DNA of 64,000 nt from Centrapalus pauciflorus (taxonomy: Eukaryota > Streptophyta > Magnoliopsida > Asterales > Asteraceae): NCBI GenBank assembly GCA_020465985.1, contig JAANYP010005971.1, forward strand, positions 1-64,000, read 5' to 3'. The position numbers were made by a program, and so were the translations under genes. Of the stretch, positions 1 through 11,160 are shown piece by piece. The notes beneath the pieces were generated by a model. It made no database searches. It was not told where the DNA came from and worked only from the letters and a program-made list of their open reading frames with translations. Position 1 is the first letter of the stretch. Every line of letters begins with the position of its first letter.

Positions 1-124
1 AAATAGAAACTTACTAAAATAGAAACTTACTAAAAATAGAAACTTTCCTAAATTAGCAGACTACTATAAAGAAAGAAATACTACGACTCTAAAAGAAAAT
101 AAACTTACTACTACTAAGGTCAAA
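1..124 (-). other. 3' untranslated end of element A
   Basis: AT-rich sequence after the RNase H stop, with a short tandem AATAGAAACTTACTAA-type repeat at 1-50. The polypurine tract and 3' LTR are not reached before the window edge. Confidence 0.6.
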
Positions 125-3100
125 TTACTCTGGGTTGCGCATTCCGTTCAGTTGAATTAAATACTCAAACCGTGACTTATCAAACGCTTTGGTAAATAAA
201 TCTGCATTATTATCTTCTGTAGCCACTTTTACCAGTTTGATTAAGTTCTTTTCAGCACAATCACGAATAAAATGATGCCTTATGTCTATGTGCTTTGTTT
301 TACTGTGTTTAACTGGATTATTAGTTATAGCAATTGTAGATTGATTGTCTATCCTAATAGGAGTTTGAGTGTAAGCCAAACCGTAATCCCGCAATTGTTG
401 TTGTATCCACAGAACCTGTGAACAGCAACTACCAGCAGCTACATACTCGGCCTCGCACGTTGACACGGCTACCGATGTTTGTTTCTTGCCTTTGCCAGGA
501 TACCAATCTCCCTCCTAGGAACTGACAACCTCCAGTTGTAGATTTGCACGTCAAGCTGCATCCTCCGTAGTCAGAATCCGTGAATGCTTCCAACTCTAGA
601 TCTCCCTCCGCGTGATACCAAAGTCCCAGCTTCGGTTTCGACTTGAGGTATCGTAGAATCCGCTTCACAGCTTTCATATGCATCTCCTTCGGATTCGCTT
701 GAAACCTAGCACAAATACAAACAGCAAACATTATGTCAGGTCTTGAAGCAGTTAAATACATAAGTGACCCAATCATGGCCCGATATAAAGTCGGATCCAC
801 ATTGGTATCACTTTCAGTACCCGGCCCGAGATTGTGATTCACTTGAATCGGCGTGCTGAAGTGGGCGGTCAACTTAGTTCCCTCCATCCCAAACCGTTCT
901 AATATGTCATAGACATACTTAGTTTGATGGATAAACATCCCTTCCTTCTTTTGGTCAACTTGTAACCCTAAAAAGAAATTCAACTCTCCCATAGCACTCA
1001 TCTCGAACTTAGACTTCATCACCTATTCGAAATCTTTGCACATTTGTTCGTCTGATGATCCAAAAATGATATCATCGACGTACACTTGTACCAAGATAAA
1101 GTGATCTCCCTTTCTCTTCACAAATAGAGTACTATCTATCCTACCTCTCTCAAAGCCATTTTCTAACAGATGGTTGGATAGAGTCTCATACCATGCCCTA
1201 GGTGCCTGATGTAATCCGTAAAGAGCCTTATCTAAGCGATATACTCTCTCAGGATATTTTGGATCTGTAAATCCGGGCGGTTGTTCTACATACACTAACT
1301 CCTTCACTTTCCCGTACTAAAAAGCACTCTTAACATCCAGTTGATATACTTTAAAGCCTTTGAAGGAGGCAAACGCTAAAAACAACCTAATTGCTTCTAA
1401 CCTTGCTACAGGTGCAAAAACTTCGTTGTAATCGATTCCCTCCTCTTGGTTGAAACCCTTTACAACTAATCTCGCCTTGTTGCGCGTGACTATACCCCGA
1501 TCGTCTCTCTTGCACTTAAAAACCCATTTGGTTCCTATTGCAATCTCCCCTCGAGGTAACGGAACTAACTCCCACACTTCTAGTTTCCTAATTTGTGAAA
1601 GTTCTTCCTGCATCGCTTCAACCCAGGAGTTGTCCTTAAGTGCCATTTGCACATTTTTGGGCTCTACTTGCGATATGAAACACGAATATAGACATGTGTG
1701 ATATGCCTCGGAGACGTTTATCATCGACAACAACACAGTGTTGTTATTTACACTACTCCGAGTCCTCACACCCTCGTTAGGATTTCCTATGATGCTATCT
1801 ATTGGATGGTTCTTGTTAATCCTAGAGGTCTCTATTTCATCAGCCCTTAGATTATCTCCTAAGTTGGATCCTATTTCACCTAAAGGGGGAACAGGCTCAG
1901 CTTCTACATTTTCCTCCTCACGGACATTTTCCTCAGAGTTGGAACTCGATGCTTGAGTCTGATTCTCAGTGGTAGGTGCCTCTTGATCAGCAACTTCTGG
2001 AGATCCATCTACAGTTGCAGTAGGCTCGGATGTAGATTCGAACGTGGTCCTTGGAAAGATTTGGCCATCGTCGTTCAGGTGCAACGTCGCCATGTCCTTC
2101 TCGATTGTACCTGCATTATCATCCAGAGGAATGTTAAATGACTCAAATAACTTATCATAGTCAAATATCCATTCCGGACCAGTTTGGGGTTCATGTGTAT
2201 AACTTGTGACTTCAATGTTATACACAATTTCCACAGTACCAGTTGTTTTGTTAAACACCCGTTTGTTTGGTGAGTTTGGCACATAACCTAGGAAGTATCC
2301 TTCGTCAGCCTTTTCACCAAACTTCGGTTGATGTTTTGTTCTTAAAGGTGTGCATGGTACTCCAAACGGTTCGAATCCAGTTAAGTTAGGTGGCCGTTTA
2401 TTCAAAATTTCATAGCATGTTTTGTTCAATGATTTGACTGTAAGGACTCGGTTTAAAATGTGGCACGCGGTATTCACTGCCTCCCCCCAAAACATGGTAG
2501 GAAGCTTTGAATCCGAAAGCATAGTCCTTGCAGCCTCAATCAAAGTTCTGTTTTTACGTTCGGCCACCCCATTCTGTTGTGGTTCATATGGGGCACTGAA
2601 TTGATGCACGATGCCCTTTGATAGGCAATATACACCAATTACAGAGTTTTTAAATTCAGTCCCATTATCACTACGAATATGTTTAACCCTTGTTCCGTAG
2701 GAATTCTCCACTTGGTCTAAGAACCCGATGAGCTTTGCAGCCGTCTCGTCCTTCGTACCTATAAAGAAAACCCATGAAAACCGTGAGTAATCGTCAGTGA
2801 TAACTAAGCAAAACCAACTACCTCCTATACTCCTTTTGTTGATAGGGCCGAAAAGGTCCATATGCAACAAATCGAATGTCGAGGTTATGGAGTTCAGCTT
2901 CTTGGACTTGTGTGTCTTTTTATGTTGCTTGCCCTTCATGCACGGTAGACACTTGTCTTCAAACTGAAAGCTCTTCAGAGGCACACCTTGCACCAGACCA
3001 TTCTTCGTTATGTAATTCATTTTCCTTAGGTGCAAGTGAGCCATGCGTCTGTGCCACAAAACCGATTCCGTCTCCGAAGCTTTTGATAGTAAGCAGATCG

Positions 3101-3500
3101 GACCCATCGAATTATCAGGCTTGTTCATGTCGAGCATGTACAAGTCATTCTTCCTTGGAGCCCGCATCAATATCCAATCTTCAGGTATCTTGAATCCCGG
3201 CTTTAGCACTAACGCCTCAGTGTCAGTAAATAACACCGAGTTCTTCTTATCACAGATTTGAGATACACTAATGAGATTATGAACCAGTTTATCAACGTGA
3301 TAAACTTGATCCAATGTAATCGTCCCATTAGTGACTTCTCCAGTTCCAGTGATATTTCCACCCTTGTTACCCGCGAATGATACAAATCCCCTATTACCCC
3401 CCTTGAAGTCTGTGAGAAGACTTCGTTCCCCCGTCATGTGCCTGGAGCAACCACTGTCGACGAACCACTTGTTGTTTGGACCGGTAGATATCTCCTGCAC
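125..3500 (-). pseudogene. pol: Pol (PR-INT-RT-RNase H) of copia element A, broken
   Basis: The frame continues from gag after its stop. In order: protease with WFVDSGCSRHMTG; GAG-pre-integrase HHCC zinc finger (WHRRMAHLHL...CLPCMKGK); integrase core with catalytic Asp, Asp, Glu in HMDLFGP, RSDNGTEF and NGVAERKNR; reverse transcriptase (LVVKGFNQEEGIDYNEVF; YVDDIIFGS); RNase H (STCEAEYVAAGS, ending at 125). Breaks: in-frame TAG at 1317-1319 and a stop at 1023-1025, both inside the RT, and a one-base frameshift near 490 in RNase H. No ATG opens the frame after the gag stop; an apparent start near 3500 is GTG, so Pol would have to come from read-through of the gag stop. As it stands full-length Pol cannot be made. 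Confidence 0.9.
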
Positions 3501-3515
3501 ATGAAAGAAAATAGG

Positions 3516-6392
3516 TTAGTTATCACGGGGAACCCAAGCCATGACTGACTTGGTAATACCATTCTCGTCCACATACGTGAACTCTTTCAAGTACCCATCT
3601 CGCCTTTCAGGTGACTTGGGCTTTTGAACTGAATTCTGTTGTGGTGCCGAGTGATTTAGATTCACTCTTTGCCTTTGAGTAGGCATTTGTTGTGGAGCTC
3701 TAGAATAACTCTTATTATACTGCATTTCAGACTGTGATCCCTGAGCTCTTACCGGAACATAATGTCTAACGGGAGTATGTGACCTAACTGGAGTGTGTGA
3801 CCTGCTAGGTGTGGTCCTCCTATAGACTTGTTGAGGTGCTGACCTAGATTGATTAATGACACGATTCGGTGAATTTGTCCTAACCACTTCTTTTGGTCCA
3901 ACCTTAACCGGTGTTTGTTTCACAACAGGTTTTGGTGCGGCCTGCACAGTTTTCTCGGTACTCTGAGAACTACTCGTGCTCGCCACACTTGTTGAGGGCT
4001 TAACAGGTGTTGGGTTCACTGTCTTAGGGATAACATCTGCTTTCCTATTTGGACAGTGAGAAGCAACATGCCCTTTCTCGTGACATCTAAAGCAAGACAT
4101 CTTATCCATGGACTTTTTGGTTGGTCCCTTAGATCTAGGTGTCTCACTAGTGTCTACATCCTTTGGTACATCTACAGTCTCTGTCTCTTCGACCTGGTCA
4201 GCCCATGAAGTTTTCTGTTTTCCTGCAGGTGTTTCACTGGAGGAAGACACAAATTTCACTTTCTTGACCTTGACAGTAGAGTCATCCACCTTAGGTGTAT
4301 TTTCAACTGTAGGCTCAGGTGTCGGTTCAGGTAGGTCCTCTAAAACTACTGACTTGTCAGTTTTCTCCTGAGGCTGAGGCACATAGTTCGCATTGAATGG
4401 TGGATGAATTTCGTGAAAACCTAGACCTACAGGCTTCTTAGACTGTCTTTGGGCATCTAAGACTTTTCCTAGGTTTAGGCTCGAATTCCTAAACTTTTCC
4501 AGCTTGCTATTTGCCTCTGCTACCTTAACTTTGGTCTCGGCTAGCTCTATGTCCTTATCTTTCAGACTTTTGGTCAAGGCCTCTACGTGCTCATACATAA
4601 GCTCTATCCTAACACACTGCTCACTCAGTTTGTCTTTTAGAACGATTACGTCTTGAGCATCAGCCTTAAGCTTTTCTTTTAAATCTTGTTTTATATCATT
4701 TAGGCTAGCGTTTTCAATTTTTAAATTTTCATTTTGAGCAGAGATGGTTTTATGTGATTCTAAGACTAGATTTAACCTATCATTAGAAGTAGCACACAAA
4801 GCACATAATTCTGAAAATAGAGAATAAGAAAGACTAACCTTAGAGTTATCAGATTCCACGTTGGCCATCTGAGCAGCAAACTCCAGCACGGTCTGATCAT
4901 TCGCCTTCTCTACCCACATCGGACTGCTGTCCCGTGTGGTCTGCTCTTCCTCTTCACAACCATTCTCCGTAACTTCAGCCATGAAAGCTCTAGCATTGGA
5001 CTCAGGATGTGAACTCCAGTCATAGGTACCATCTAGCTGTCTGTCAGAAGTGACATTGGATATTAGACCCGCTAGATTGGCTTGACCAGATGAAGAACTC
5101 GGTAGGTATCTCTGTTGGGACTGATTTTGGTACTGTCCTTGATGCTGACTCTGTCCTTGGTATGATTCTACCTTCGGTCTTTGACACTCCCTGGCGAAGT
5201 GTCCCAATCCCTGACAGTTGTAGCATTTGACCTTAGACTTATCAAATCCTATCCCTTTGTTGTTCATTTGCAGATTCCTCCCAGTTCGCTTAATGAATCT
5301 TTTAACCCTCTGGGTCACCATGGCCAGTTGCCACTTAAGATCCATTTCCTCTAAGTCATCAGGGTCGACCTGATCGTAATCTTCATCCCATAGAGCTGGG
5401 TCATTGATTTTCCCTTGAACACAATTTCCATAAGCTGCCACAAAGGAAGCAAGCAGATTCAAATGTTCTTCTGCGGACTTTGCGCTCATCGGCATCTTCG
5501 AATAGCTCTGACTTGTCGGTGCCTGATGGACTTGAGGTTGCGGTTCTTCCGATCTTCCTAACCCTAAGAACGCGCGATTCAGTGAGTCTTCGGACTCTGG
5601 TGGCGATGACGTTTCTCCGGTGAAAAACGCTGTAGCACTCTTCGGTTCAGCTGTCACTGATGATTTAGATGTCTTTCCAAAATACATAGCCGGATTCTGG
5701 ACTTGCTCGTAATCAGTCTCAGCCTTAATCATCTCGAAGTGATATGCCCTCAACGTTCCCACAATGTCATCAAGTGATTGAGCATAATATTTGTCCTCAT
5801 TAAGCTTAATCATTGCCACGTACATAGCCCATTTGGCTGGTAGGGCATCAAGAAGCTTGTTGTTCTTGTCAGTGTCAGAATACTCAATGTCATGACTTTC
5901 AAGCTCTGTTATCAGATGATAGAACCTTGTGATAATATCATCTAACTGTTCATCCTTAAGCGCCTTGAAAATCGCAAACTGTTGAGTTAACAGCTCTGTA
6001 CGCTTTCTACGCACCCGTGGATTACCTTCACACCTTTTCTGGAGAGACTCCCAAAGTTCCTTCGACGTCCTTTGAGTCCGAAATGTGTGCAAGATATCTT
6101 GAGGTAAAGCCATACGGATAATGGAGAAAGCCTTGTTTTCAGCTTCAAATAGTTTCTTGTCATCTTCTTTCATCATTTGGTATGACAAAACCTTTTGACG
6201 GCCTTCAACTTCAGATACTGGTGGAATGTACCCTTCATCTATGCACACCCACATGCGCATATCGTTGAATCGTACAAAATCCGTAAATCTGTCCTTCCAC
6301 CAGTAATAATCCTCAACTTTCATCAGCTTTGGCGGTGCATTTGCCTTCCCAACTTCGTGATCCATCTCAAGGAATTTCTGAAGGTTTGACAT
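3516..6392 (-). CDS. gag: Gag of copia element A
   Basis: An uninterrupted 958-residue frame from a true ATG at 6392 to TAA at 3518-3516. Residues ~30-230 look like the plant copia gag/UBN2 domain (YYWWKDRFTDFV near the start). A CCHC zinc knuckle (CYNCQGLGHFAREC) begins near residue 390 and a second (CFRCHEKGHVASHC) near residue 767. Between them residues ~540-660 are heptad-like and charged, consistent with a coiled coil. The C-terminus is basic, Ser/Pro/Thr-rich and ends MAWVPRDN. Gag forms the cytoplasmic particle that packages element RNA. It is much longer than typical 300-400-residue copia Gag. Pol follows in the same frame after the single stop. Family is certain; lineage is inferred. 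Confidence 0.9.
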   Translation of the reverse strand: MSNLQKFLEMDHEVGKANAPPKLMKVEDYYWWKDRFTDFVRFNDMRMWVCIDEGYIPPVSEVEGRQKVLSYQMMKEDDKKLFEAENKAFSIIRMALPQDILHTFRTQRTSKELWESLQKRCEGNPRVRRKRTELLTQQFAIFKALKDEQLDDIITRFYHLITELESHDIEYSDTDKNNKLLDALPAKWAMYVAMIKLNEDKYYAQSLDDIVGTLRAYHFEMIKAETDYEQVQNPAMYFGKTSKSSVTAEPKSATAFFTGETSSPPESEDSLNRAFLGLGRSEEPQPQVHQAPTSQSYSKMPMSAKSAEEHLNLLASFVAAYGNCVQGKINDPALWDEDYDQVDPDDLEEMDLKWQLAMVTQRVKRFIKRTGRNLQMNNKGIGFDKSKVKCYNCQGLGHFARECQRPKVESYQGQSQHQGQYQNQSQQRYLPSSSSGQANLAGLISNVTSDRQLDGTYDWSSHPESNARAFMAEVTENGCEEEEQTTRDSSPMWVEKANDQTVLEFAAQMANVESDNSKVSLSYSLFSELCALCATSNDRLNLVLESHKTISAQNENLKIENASLNDIKQDLKEKLKADAQDVIVLKDKLSEQCVRIELMYEHVEALTKSLKDKDIELAETKVKVAEANSKLEKFRNSSLNLGKVLDAQRQSKKPVGLGFHEIHPPFNANYVPQPQEKTDKSVVLEDLPEPTPEPTVENTPKVDDSTVKVKKVKFVSSSSETPAGKQKTSWADQVEETETVDVPKDVDTSETPRSKGPTKKSMDKMSCFRCHEKGHVASHCPNRKADVIPKTVNPTPVKPSTSVASTSSSQSTEKTVQAAPKPVVKQTPVKVGPKEVVRTNSPNRVINQSRSAPQQVYRRTTPSRSHTPVRSHTPVRHYVPVRAQGSQSEMQYNKSYSRAPQQMPTQRQRVNLNHSAPQQNSVQKPKSPERRDGYLKEFTYVDENGITKSVMAWVPRDN

Positions 6393-7087
6393 CTTTTCTG
6401 AAAGAAATTGAATTTGAACTTAATTAATTTAATTCGAAACTGATTTAGACTAACTTATTCGAATCTAGATAGATTCGAAACTAATTAATATTAAATCTGT
6501 TGAGATTAAATTCGATTAAGTCTTAAAAGTCAATTAGATTCGAAATTATGTCAGATTCGAAGAACTCCTTAGATTCGAAGTTATGTCAGATTCGAAGAAC
6601 TCCTTAGATTCGAAGATCCTTAGAATCGAAGGCACAGCAGAGTCGAATGTCAGCAGATTCGAAGCACAGAATCGAAACAGTAACAAACTCGAAACAAACT
6701 CGAAACAATATAGACTCGAGATCCAATTCGAATGAAGTAACAGATTCGAAACAAGGTAGACTCGAAACTCTCTGAAATTGACTCGAAAGGAGCGTATTTA
6801 GGTTAGACTCGAAAATAAAGTAAAACCCTAATTACCCCTATAGATTCGAGCGCCGCAAACTCGAAAAACGGCTAACACGTTGATTTTTTGACGTTTTACA
6901 GATTAAACCACTATTTTTCAAACGAAAAATAATGATTTCGATCAAAAACGTGAAAAACAACAAAGTGTTTCCCGAATATGAATTTGCTAAGCTCAAAAAC
7001 ACGTTTTTGAGAGCAAAACCGTCCAACTAGCGTCAAGAAACCTAGAATGTATCTGATGAACACGAAGAACACCAAGAACACTCCGTA
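6393..7087 (-). other. 5' leader of element A with TCGA motif cluster
   Basis: Untranslated leader between the primer site and the gag ATG. It has no credible ORF. It is packed with GATTCGAA, ACTCGAAA and similar words, about twenty TCGA cores here and about ten more in the adjoining LTR. Parts are a local direct duplication (near 6555 and 6585, GATTCGAAGAACTCC twice). Confidence 0.7.
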
Positions 7088-7100
7088 GGCTCTGATACCA
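7088..7100 (-). other. primer-binding site of element A
   Basis: The minus strand reads TGGTATCAGAGCC directly after the LTR. This matches the initiator-methionine tRNA primer site used by many plant LTR elements. Confidence 0.9.
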
Positions 7101-7102
7101 CT

Positions 7103-7562
7103 TGTAAGGTCTACGACTGCAAGATCTATCTAGACGCGGATCCGTGAACGAGTGCGGAATCCTCGTTGATGGTTAGACGGACAACTCTCAACTAACGGAA
7201 CACGGAGACTATTAGACGCTGAACGAACGACACACGAACGATCCTACGTACTAATTCTCTCCGAAACGGCACTCACCTAGCTGATAAACTCGAGATCGCC
7301 TCTTGCTTAATTCCTCACGAATTCTGCAAAAAGTCCCTTAATCATTCGAGTCTATCCCTAATTATAGACCCTGATTCGAGTCTGTTGTGGGCCATCCTCG
7401 AATCTGGCCCAAGGCCCATTCGAATCTGTCCATCTGACAGTCTCGAATCTAGCCTATTTTCGAATCTATGGTTACATTCGAATCTATCACAGATTCGAAT
7501 GTCAACCCATATATAATTCGAATCTAGCCTTTTACATAAACAACTAAGTGTTGAACCTTACA
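7103..7562 (-). repeat. 5' LTR of copia element A
   Basis: About 460 bp. On the minus strand it starts TGTAAGGTTCAACAC and ends GTAGACCTTACA, giving the inverted termini TGTAAGG/CCTTACA and the usual TG...CA ends. A primer-binding site follows after a 2-nt spacer. The LTR carries many CTCGAATC/ATTCGAAT motifs that continue the cluster in the adjacent leader. Its partner LTR is not in the window, so insertion age cannot be estimated. Confidence 0.88.
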
Positions 7563-7827
7563 ATATTACATATGATTGAATTTATCTTTGTACTTTATGT
7601 TTGAACTTCTTGTAATACGTTACATCAAGTTCAAACATACAAACACTAATAAATATCAACCATATATAAACATATATATCAAAACACTTGTTAATACTCA
7701 GAATATTACTTAAACCATAATGCAGATCGATTAGACTGCTATCGTCACACAGGGTGTACCAACAAATTTAAATCAAATAAAAAATGTAAATTTAAAATTA
7801 TAATTTGTAACTACTGAATGTTTAAAT
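7563..7827 (-). other. 3' untranslated end of element B
   Basis: AT-rich sequence between the RNase H stop and the insertion edge of element A. On the minus strand TGTTGGTACACC near 7767 resembles an LTR start, but the following bases do not match the 5' LTR at 15835 and no polypurine tract precedes it. Its identity as 3' LTR is therefore unproven. Confidence 0.5.
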
Positions 7828-8322
7828 CTAACGATTCAACATACCCAACTTGTATACCAAAAAATTAAAATGTTCTTCATCTAAGGCTTTGGTAAACAAG
7901 TCAACTAATTGATATTCAGTAGGTTCAAAATATAATTCTATATTACCATTTTTTACATGATCTTTTATAAAATGATACCGGATGTCAATGTGTTTGGTTT
8001 TAGAATGTTGCACCAGATTGGAAGCTATGGCTATTGCACTTTGAGAATCACAATAAATTGGAATCTTTTGCGGTGTATACTTGTAGTCTCTGAGTTGGCT
8101 CTTCATCCACAACACTTGGGAACAGCACGACGATACGACAACGTATTCAGCTTCGGCTGTTGACAGTGAAACACAATGTTGTTTCTTGGATGACCAGCAG
8201 ACAGGTTTGTCACGTAGGAATTGTACTGCTCCTGATGTGCTTTTTCTATCCATTTTATCACCTGCGTGATCAGCATCAGAGAAGGCAGTTAATGTAAATG
8301 AAAATTCTCGGAGATACCACAA
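7828..8322 (-). pseudogene. RNase H of element B
   Basis: 164 residues containing the copia RNase H signature (FSDADHAGDKMDRKSTSG; STAEAEYVVVSS; HSKTKHIDIRYHFIKD; DLFTKALDEE). It is open to its natural stop but is cut off from the RT by a frameshift near 8330. Its layout is identical to the RNase H of element A. Confidence 0.87.
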
Positions 8323-8340
8323 ACCTAAGTTTTAGATATC

Positions 8341-9742
8341 TTAGAATTCTTTTGGCAGCAACCAAATGTGATTCTTTCGGATGTGCCTGACACCTAGCAC
8401 AACACATGTAGCAAACATAATATCAGGTCTACTTGCAGTTAAATACATTAATGACCCAATTATGCCTCTATAATGAGTTACATCTACAGGTTTCCCTGAA
8501 ATGTCCTCATCGAGTTTTGATTTGGAATCTGGAGCCATGGGAATTTTCATAGGAGTACTATTTACCATGTTAAATTTCTTTAACATGTCCTAAATATATT
8601 TGGACTGATTGATGAAAATACCATTAGTTAGTTGTTTCACTTGTAAGCCCAAGAAAAAATTGATTTCTCCCATCATGCTCATTTCAAATTTTTGGGACAT
8701 TAGGAAAGCAAATTTCTTGCAAAATTCTGGATTAGTAGACCCAAATATTATATCATCCACATATATTTGAATAACTATAATATCTGGACCTTGACGTTTT
8801 ATAAACAGGGTTGTATCCACTGCACCTTTGTTAAATCCACACTTCAAAAGATAGTTTGAAAGTGCATCATACCAAGCACGAGGTGCTTGTTTAAGGCCAT
8901 ACAGGGATTTATCGAAAATATATACATGGTCAAGCTTCGAAGGATCAGTAAACCCTTCAGGCTGATATGTATACACTTCGTCTGTCAGTTCCCCATTTAA
9001 AACGTAATTTTACATCCATTTGATAAACGGTAAAGTTTTTATGAGACACAAAAGCTAAAAACATCCTTATAGCTTCTATCCTAGCAACTGAAGCGAATGT
9101 TTCATCGAAATCAATTCCCTCTTGCTGGCTATATCCTTTGGCAACAAGGCGAGCCTTGTTTCGAATGATGACACCGTGTTCATCCTTCTTATTCTTGAAT
9201 ATCCACTTCGTGCCGATGATGGATTTGTATTTTGATCGCTCCACCAATATCCAGACCTTCAACCTTTCAAACTGATTTAGCTCTTCTTGCATAGCCACGA
9301 TCCAGTCAGCATCCAGTAGAGCTTCTTTCACATTCTTTGGCTCAATTTTACTCAGTAATTTTGAAAATAAGCACTCGTTCATGGTTGCTCTTCTGGTTTT
9401 AACTGAAGCTGAAGGATCACCTATTATTTTTTCAGTTGGGTGATTTTTTGTCCAGTTAAAGGTATGTGGGTAAGGTTGAAGTTGGTCTTGATTAGGGTTT
9501 AAATCCAGATAGGGAATTCGGGGATTTGCTTCTGAGGTTGAATGTATATCAACTGAGATCGGGGATTCTAAATTTTCAGAAGGCAATGGGGTTTCAAAAG
9601 ATACTGGGGGTTGGATAGGTTGTACACTGTCAACAGGTAAGTGTACATCTGTCGTTGAAACCTCTCCAGTTTCTTCCGAAATTGGTTGGTGAGAATAATA
9701 TGAGACTACGACTGGATCTTCAGTAATCTTGTCAGGCACCAA
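8341..9742 (-). pseudogene. Reverse transcriptase of element B
   Basis: Three open segments cover the RT: 9742-8957 (linker, then IGTKWIFKNKKDEHG and VAKGYSQQEGIDFDETF), 8976-8590 (GLKQAPRAWYDAL and the catalytic YVDDIIFGS) and 8586-8341 (palm/connection, LMYLTASRPDIMFA). Each junction is a frameshift or stop, so no complete enzyme is encoded, but the catalytic Asp pair is preserved. Confidence 0.88.
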
Positions 9743-9822
9743 ATTTGAGACAGGTTTGGTCTGTTCAATGTAGTCTTCATAAAATTCTTGAACAGTTTAT
9801 TTAAATCATTCTTTTCTGCACT

Positions 9823-11160
9823 CTATTCAGATGACTTCATAGAAGTCAGCTTGTTAAGATCGGGTCCTGAACTCATATGTTCAGAAGCCATTACAACGCC
9901 TTCATCGATATTAACATTGACGCTTTCGTTAACTGTCTTTGTCCTCTTATTGTAGATTCGGAAGGCTATAGACTCTTTTGAATAGCCAATGAAGATGCCT
10001 TCATCCGCTTTTTGACTGAACTTTCCCAAATTGTCTTTGTCGTTTAAGATAAAACACCTGCATCCAAAGACATGAAAAAACTTTACATTCGGGACTCGTT
10101 TATTTATTAGTTCATACGGAGTCTTTCCGAATCTCTTGTTGATTATAGATCTGTTCTGTGTAAAACAAGTCGTTGCTACAGCTTCAGCCCAAAGGAATAA
10201 CGGAAGGTTTGAATATGCCAGCGTCATTCTTGTAGATTCCACAAGGGTGCGATATCTTCGTTCAACTACACCGTTTTGTTGTGGAGTTCGAGCTGCTGAG
10301 AATTGATGAGTTATTCCCACGGAATATAGAAACGTCTCGAGTGATTTGTTCTTGAATTATGTCCCATTATCTGATCTAATGGTTTGAACTGAAAGTTTCA
10401 ACTTGACTTGAATTCTGCGAATGAAGTCGATTATGATCTCGGTAGCATCACATTTGGAATGCAAGAAGAATACACATGTGTATCTGGAGTAGTCATCGAC
10501 TATACCAACACATATCTCTTTTTATTTATGCTCTGTACTCGCATTGGCCCACACGAGTCCATATGAAGAAGTTCTAATGCTCTCGTTGAAGAGTGTTCTG
10601 CTTTTGACTTGTGAGACGCTCTAACCATATTTCCTTTTTCACAAGCTGCACACAACTGCTCTTTTTCAAATCTGAGAGTTGGAAGCCCTTTGACTAACCC
10701 ACCTTTTGCAAAGTTGGTTAACTCTTTGAAATTCAAGTGAGAAAGACGGCGATGTCATAGCCAAGAAACTTTAGATGTTGCTTTGGATAATAAGCAAACA
10801 TCTTTCTTCAGATTGATTGAGGCTAGGTCTATCGAGTACAAATTTGTTTTTCTATTCCCTGCAAGTATCTCCTTCCCTTCTCCAGATCTAATGTTGCACC
10901 GATTCGCCTTAAAATTGAACTCTAATCCTTTGTCGCATAGTTTTCCAATGCTGAACAGATTGTGACCTAGACCGTCAACATAGAACACTTTTTGTATGGT
11001 GATCTTATCGTACTCAAGACTCCCATATCCTTTGATCAGACAGATTGATCATTTCCGAAATGAACCGTCCCACAGAACTTATCAACAAAGTTTGTGAGAG
11101 TTTCTCTTTGTCCGGTCATATGCTTTGAGCAGCCGGAGTCAAGGTACCACACATGATTTA
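9823..11160 (-). pseudogene. Protease-integrase region of element B
   Basis: The protease motif WYLDSGCSKHMTG is read near 11150-11110. 10988-10755 holds the segment after protease (HNLFSIGKLCDKGLEF). 10736-10500 holds the integrase zinc finger (LCAACEKGNM) and the first catalytic Asp (ELLHMDSCGP). The second Asp lies in SDNGT near 10360 and is followed by an in-frame stop. The Glu region QQNGVVERRYRT lies at ~10270. The segment is split over several frames and cannot yield an integrase. Confidence 0.85.

Larger units (their letters stand above)
1..7562 (-). mobile_element. Ty1/copia retrotransposon A (3' LTR outside window)
   Basis: Read on the minus strand the order is LTR (7562-7103), primer-binding site, leader, gag, protease, integrase, reverse transcriptase, RNase H. 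Integrase lies before reverse transcriptase, which defines Ty1/copia (Pseudoviridae). The 3' LTR and polypurine tract lie left of position 1. The element ends abruptly inside the 3' end of element B, so it inserted into B. The coding region is one reading frame interrupted by three in-frame stops and one frameshift, so this copy is probably not autonomous, although the damage is light. The long Gag with two zinc knuckles and a coiled coil suggests a SIRE/Maximus-like lineage, which is an inference. Confidence 0.93.
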
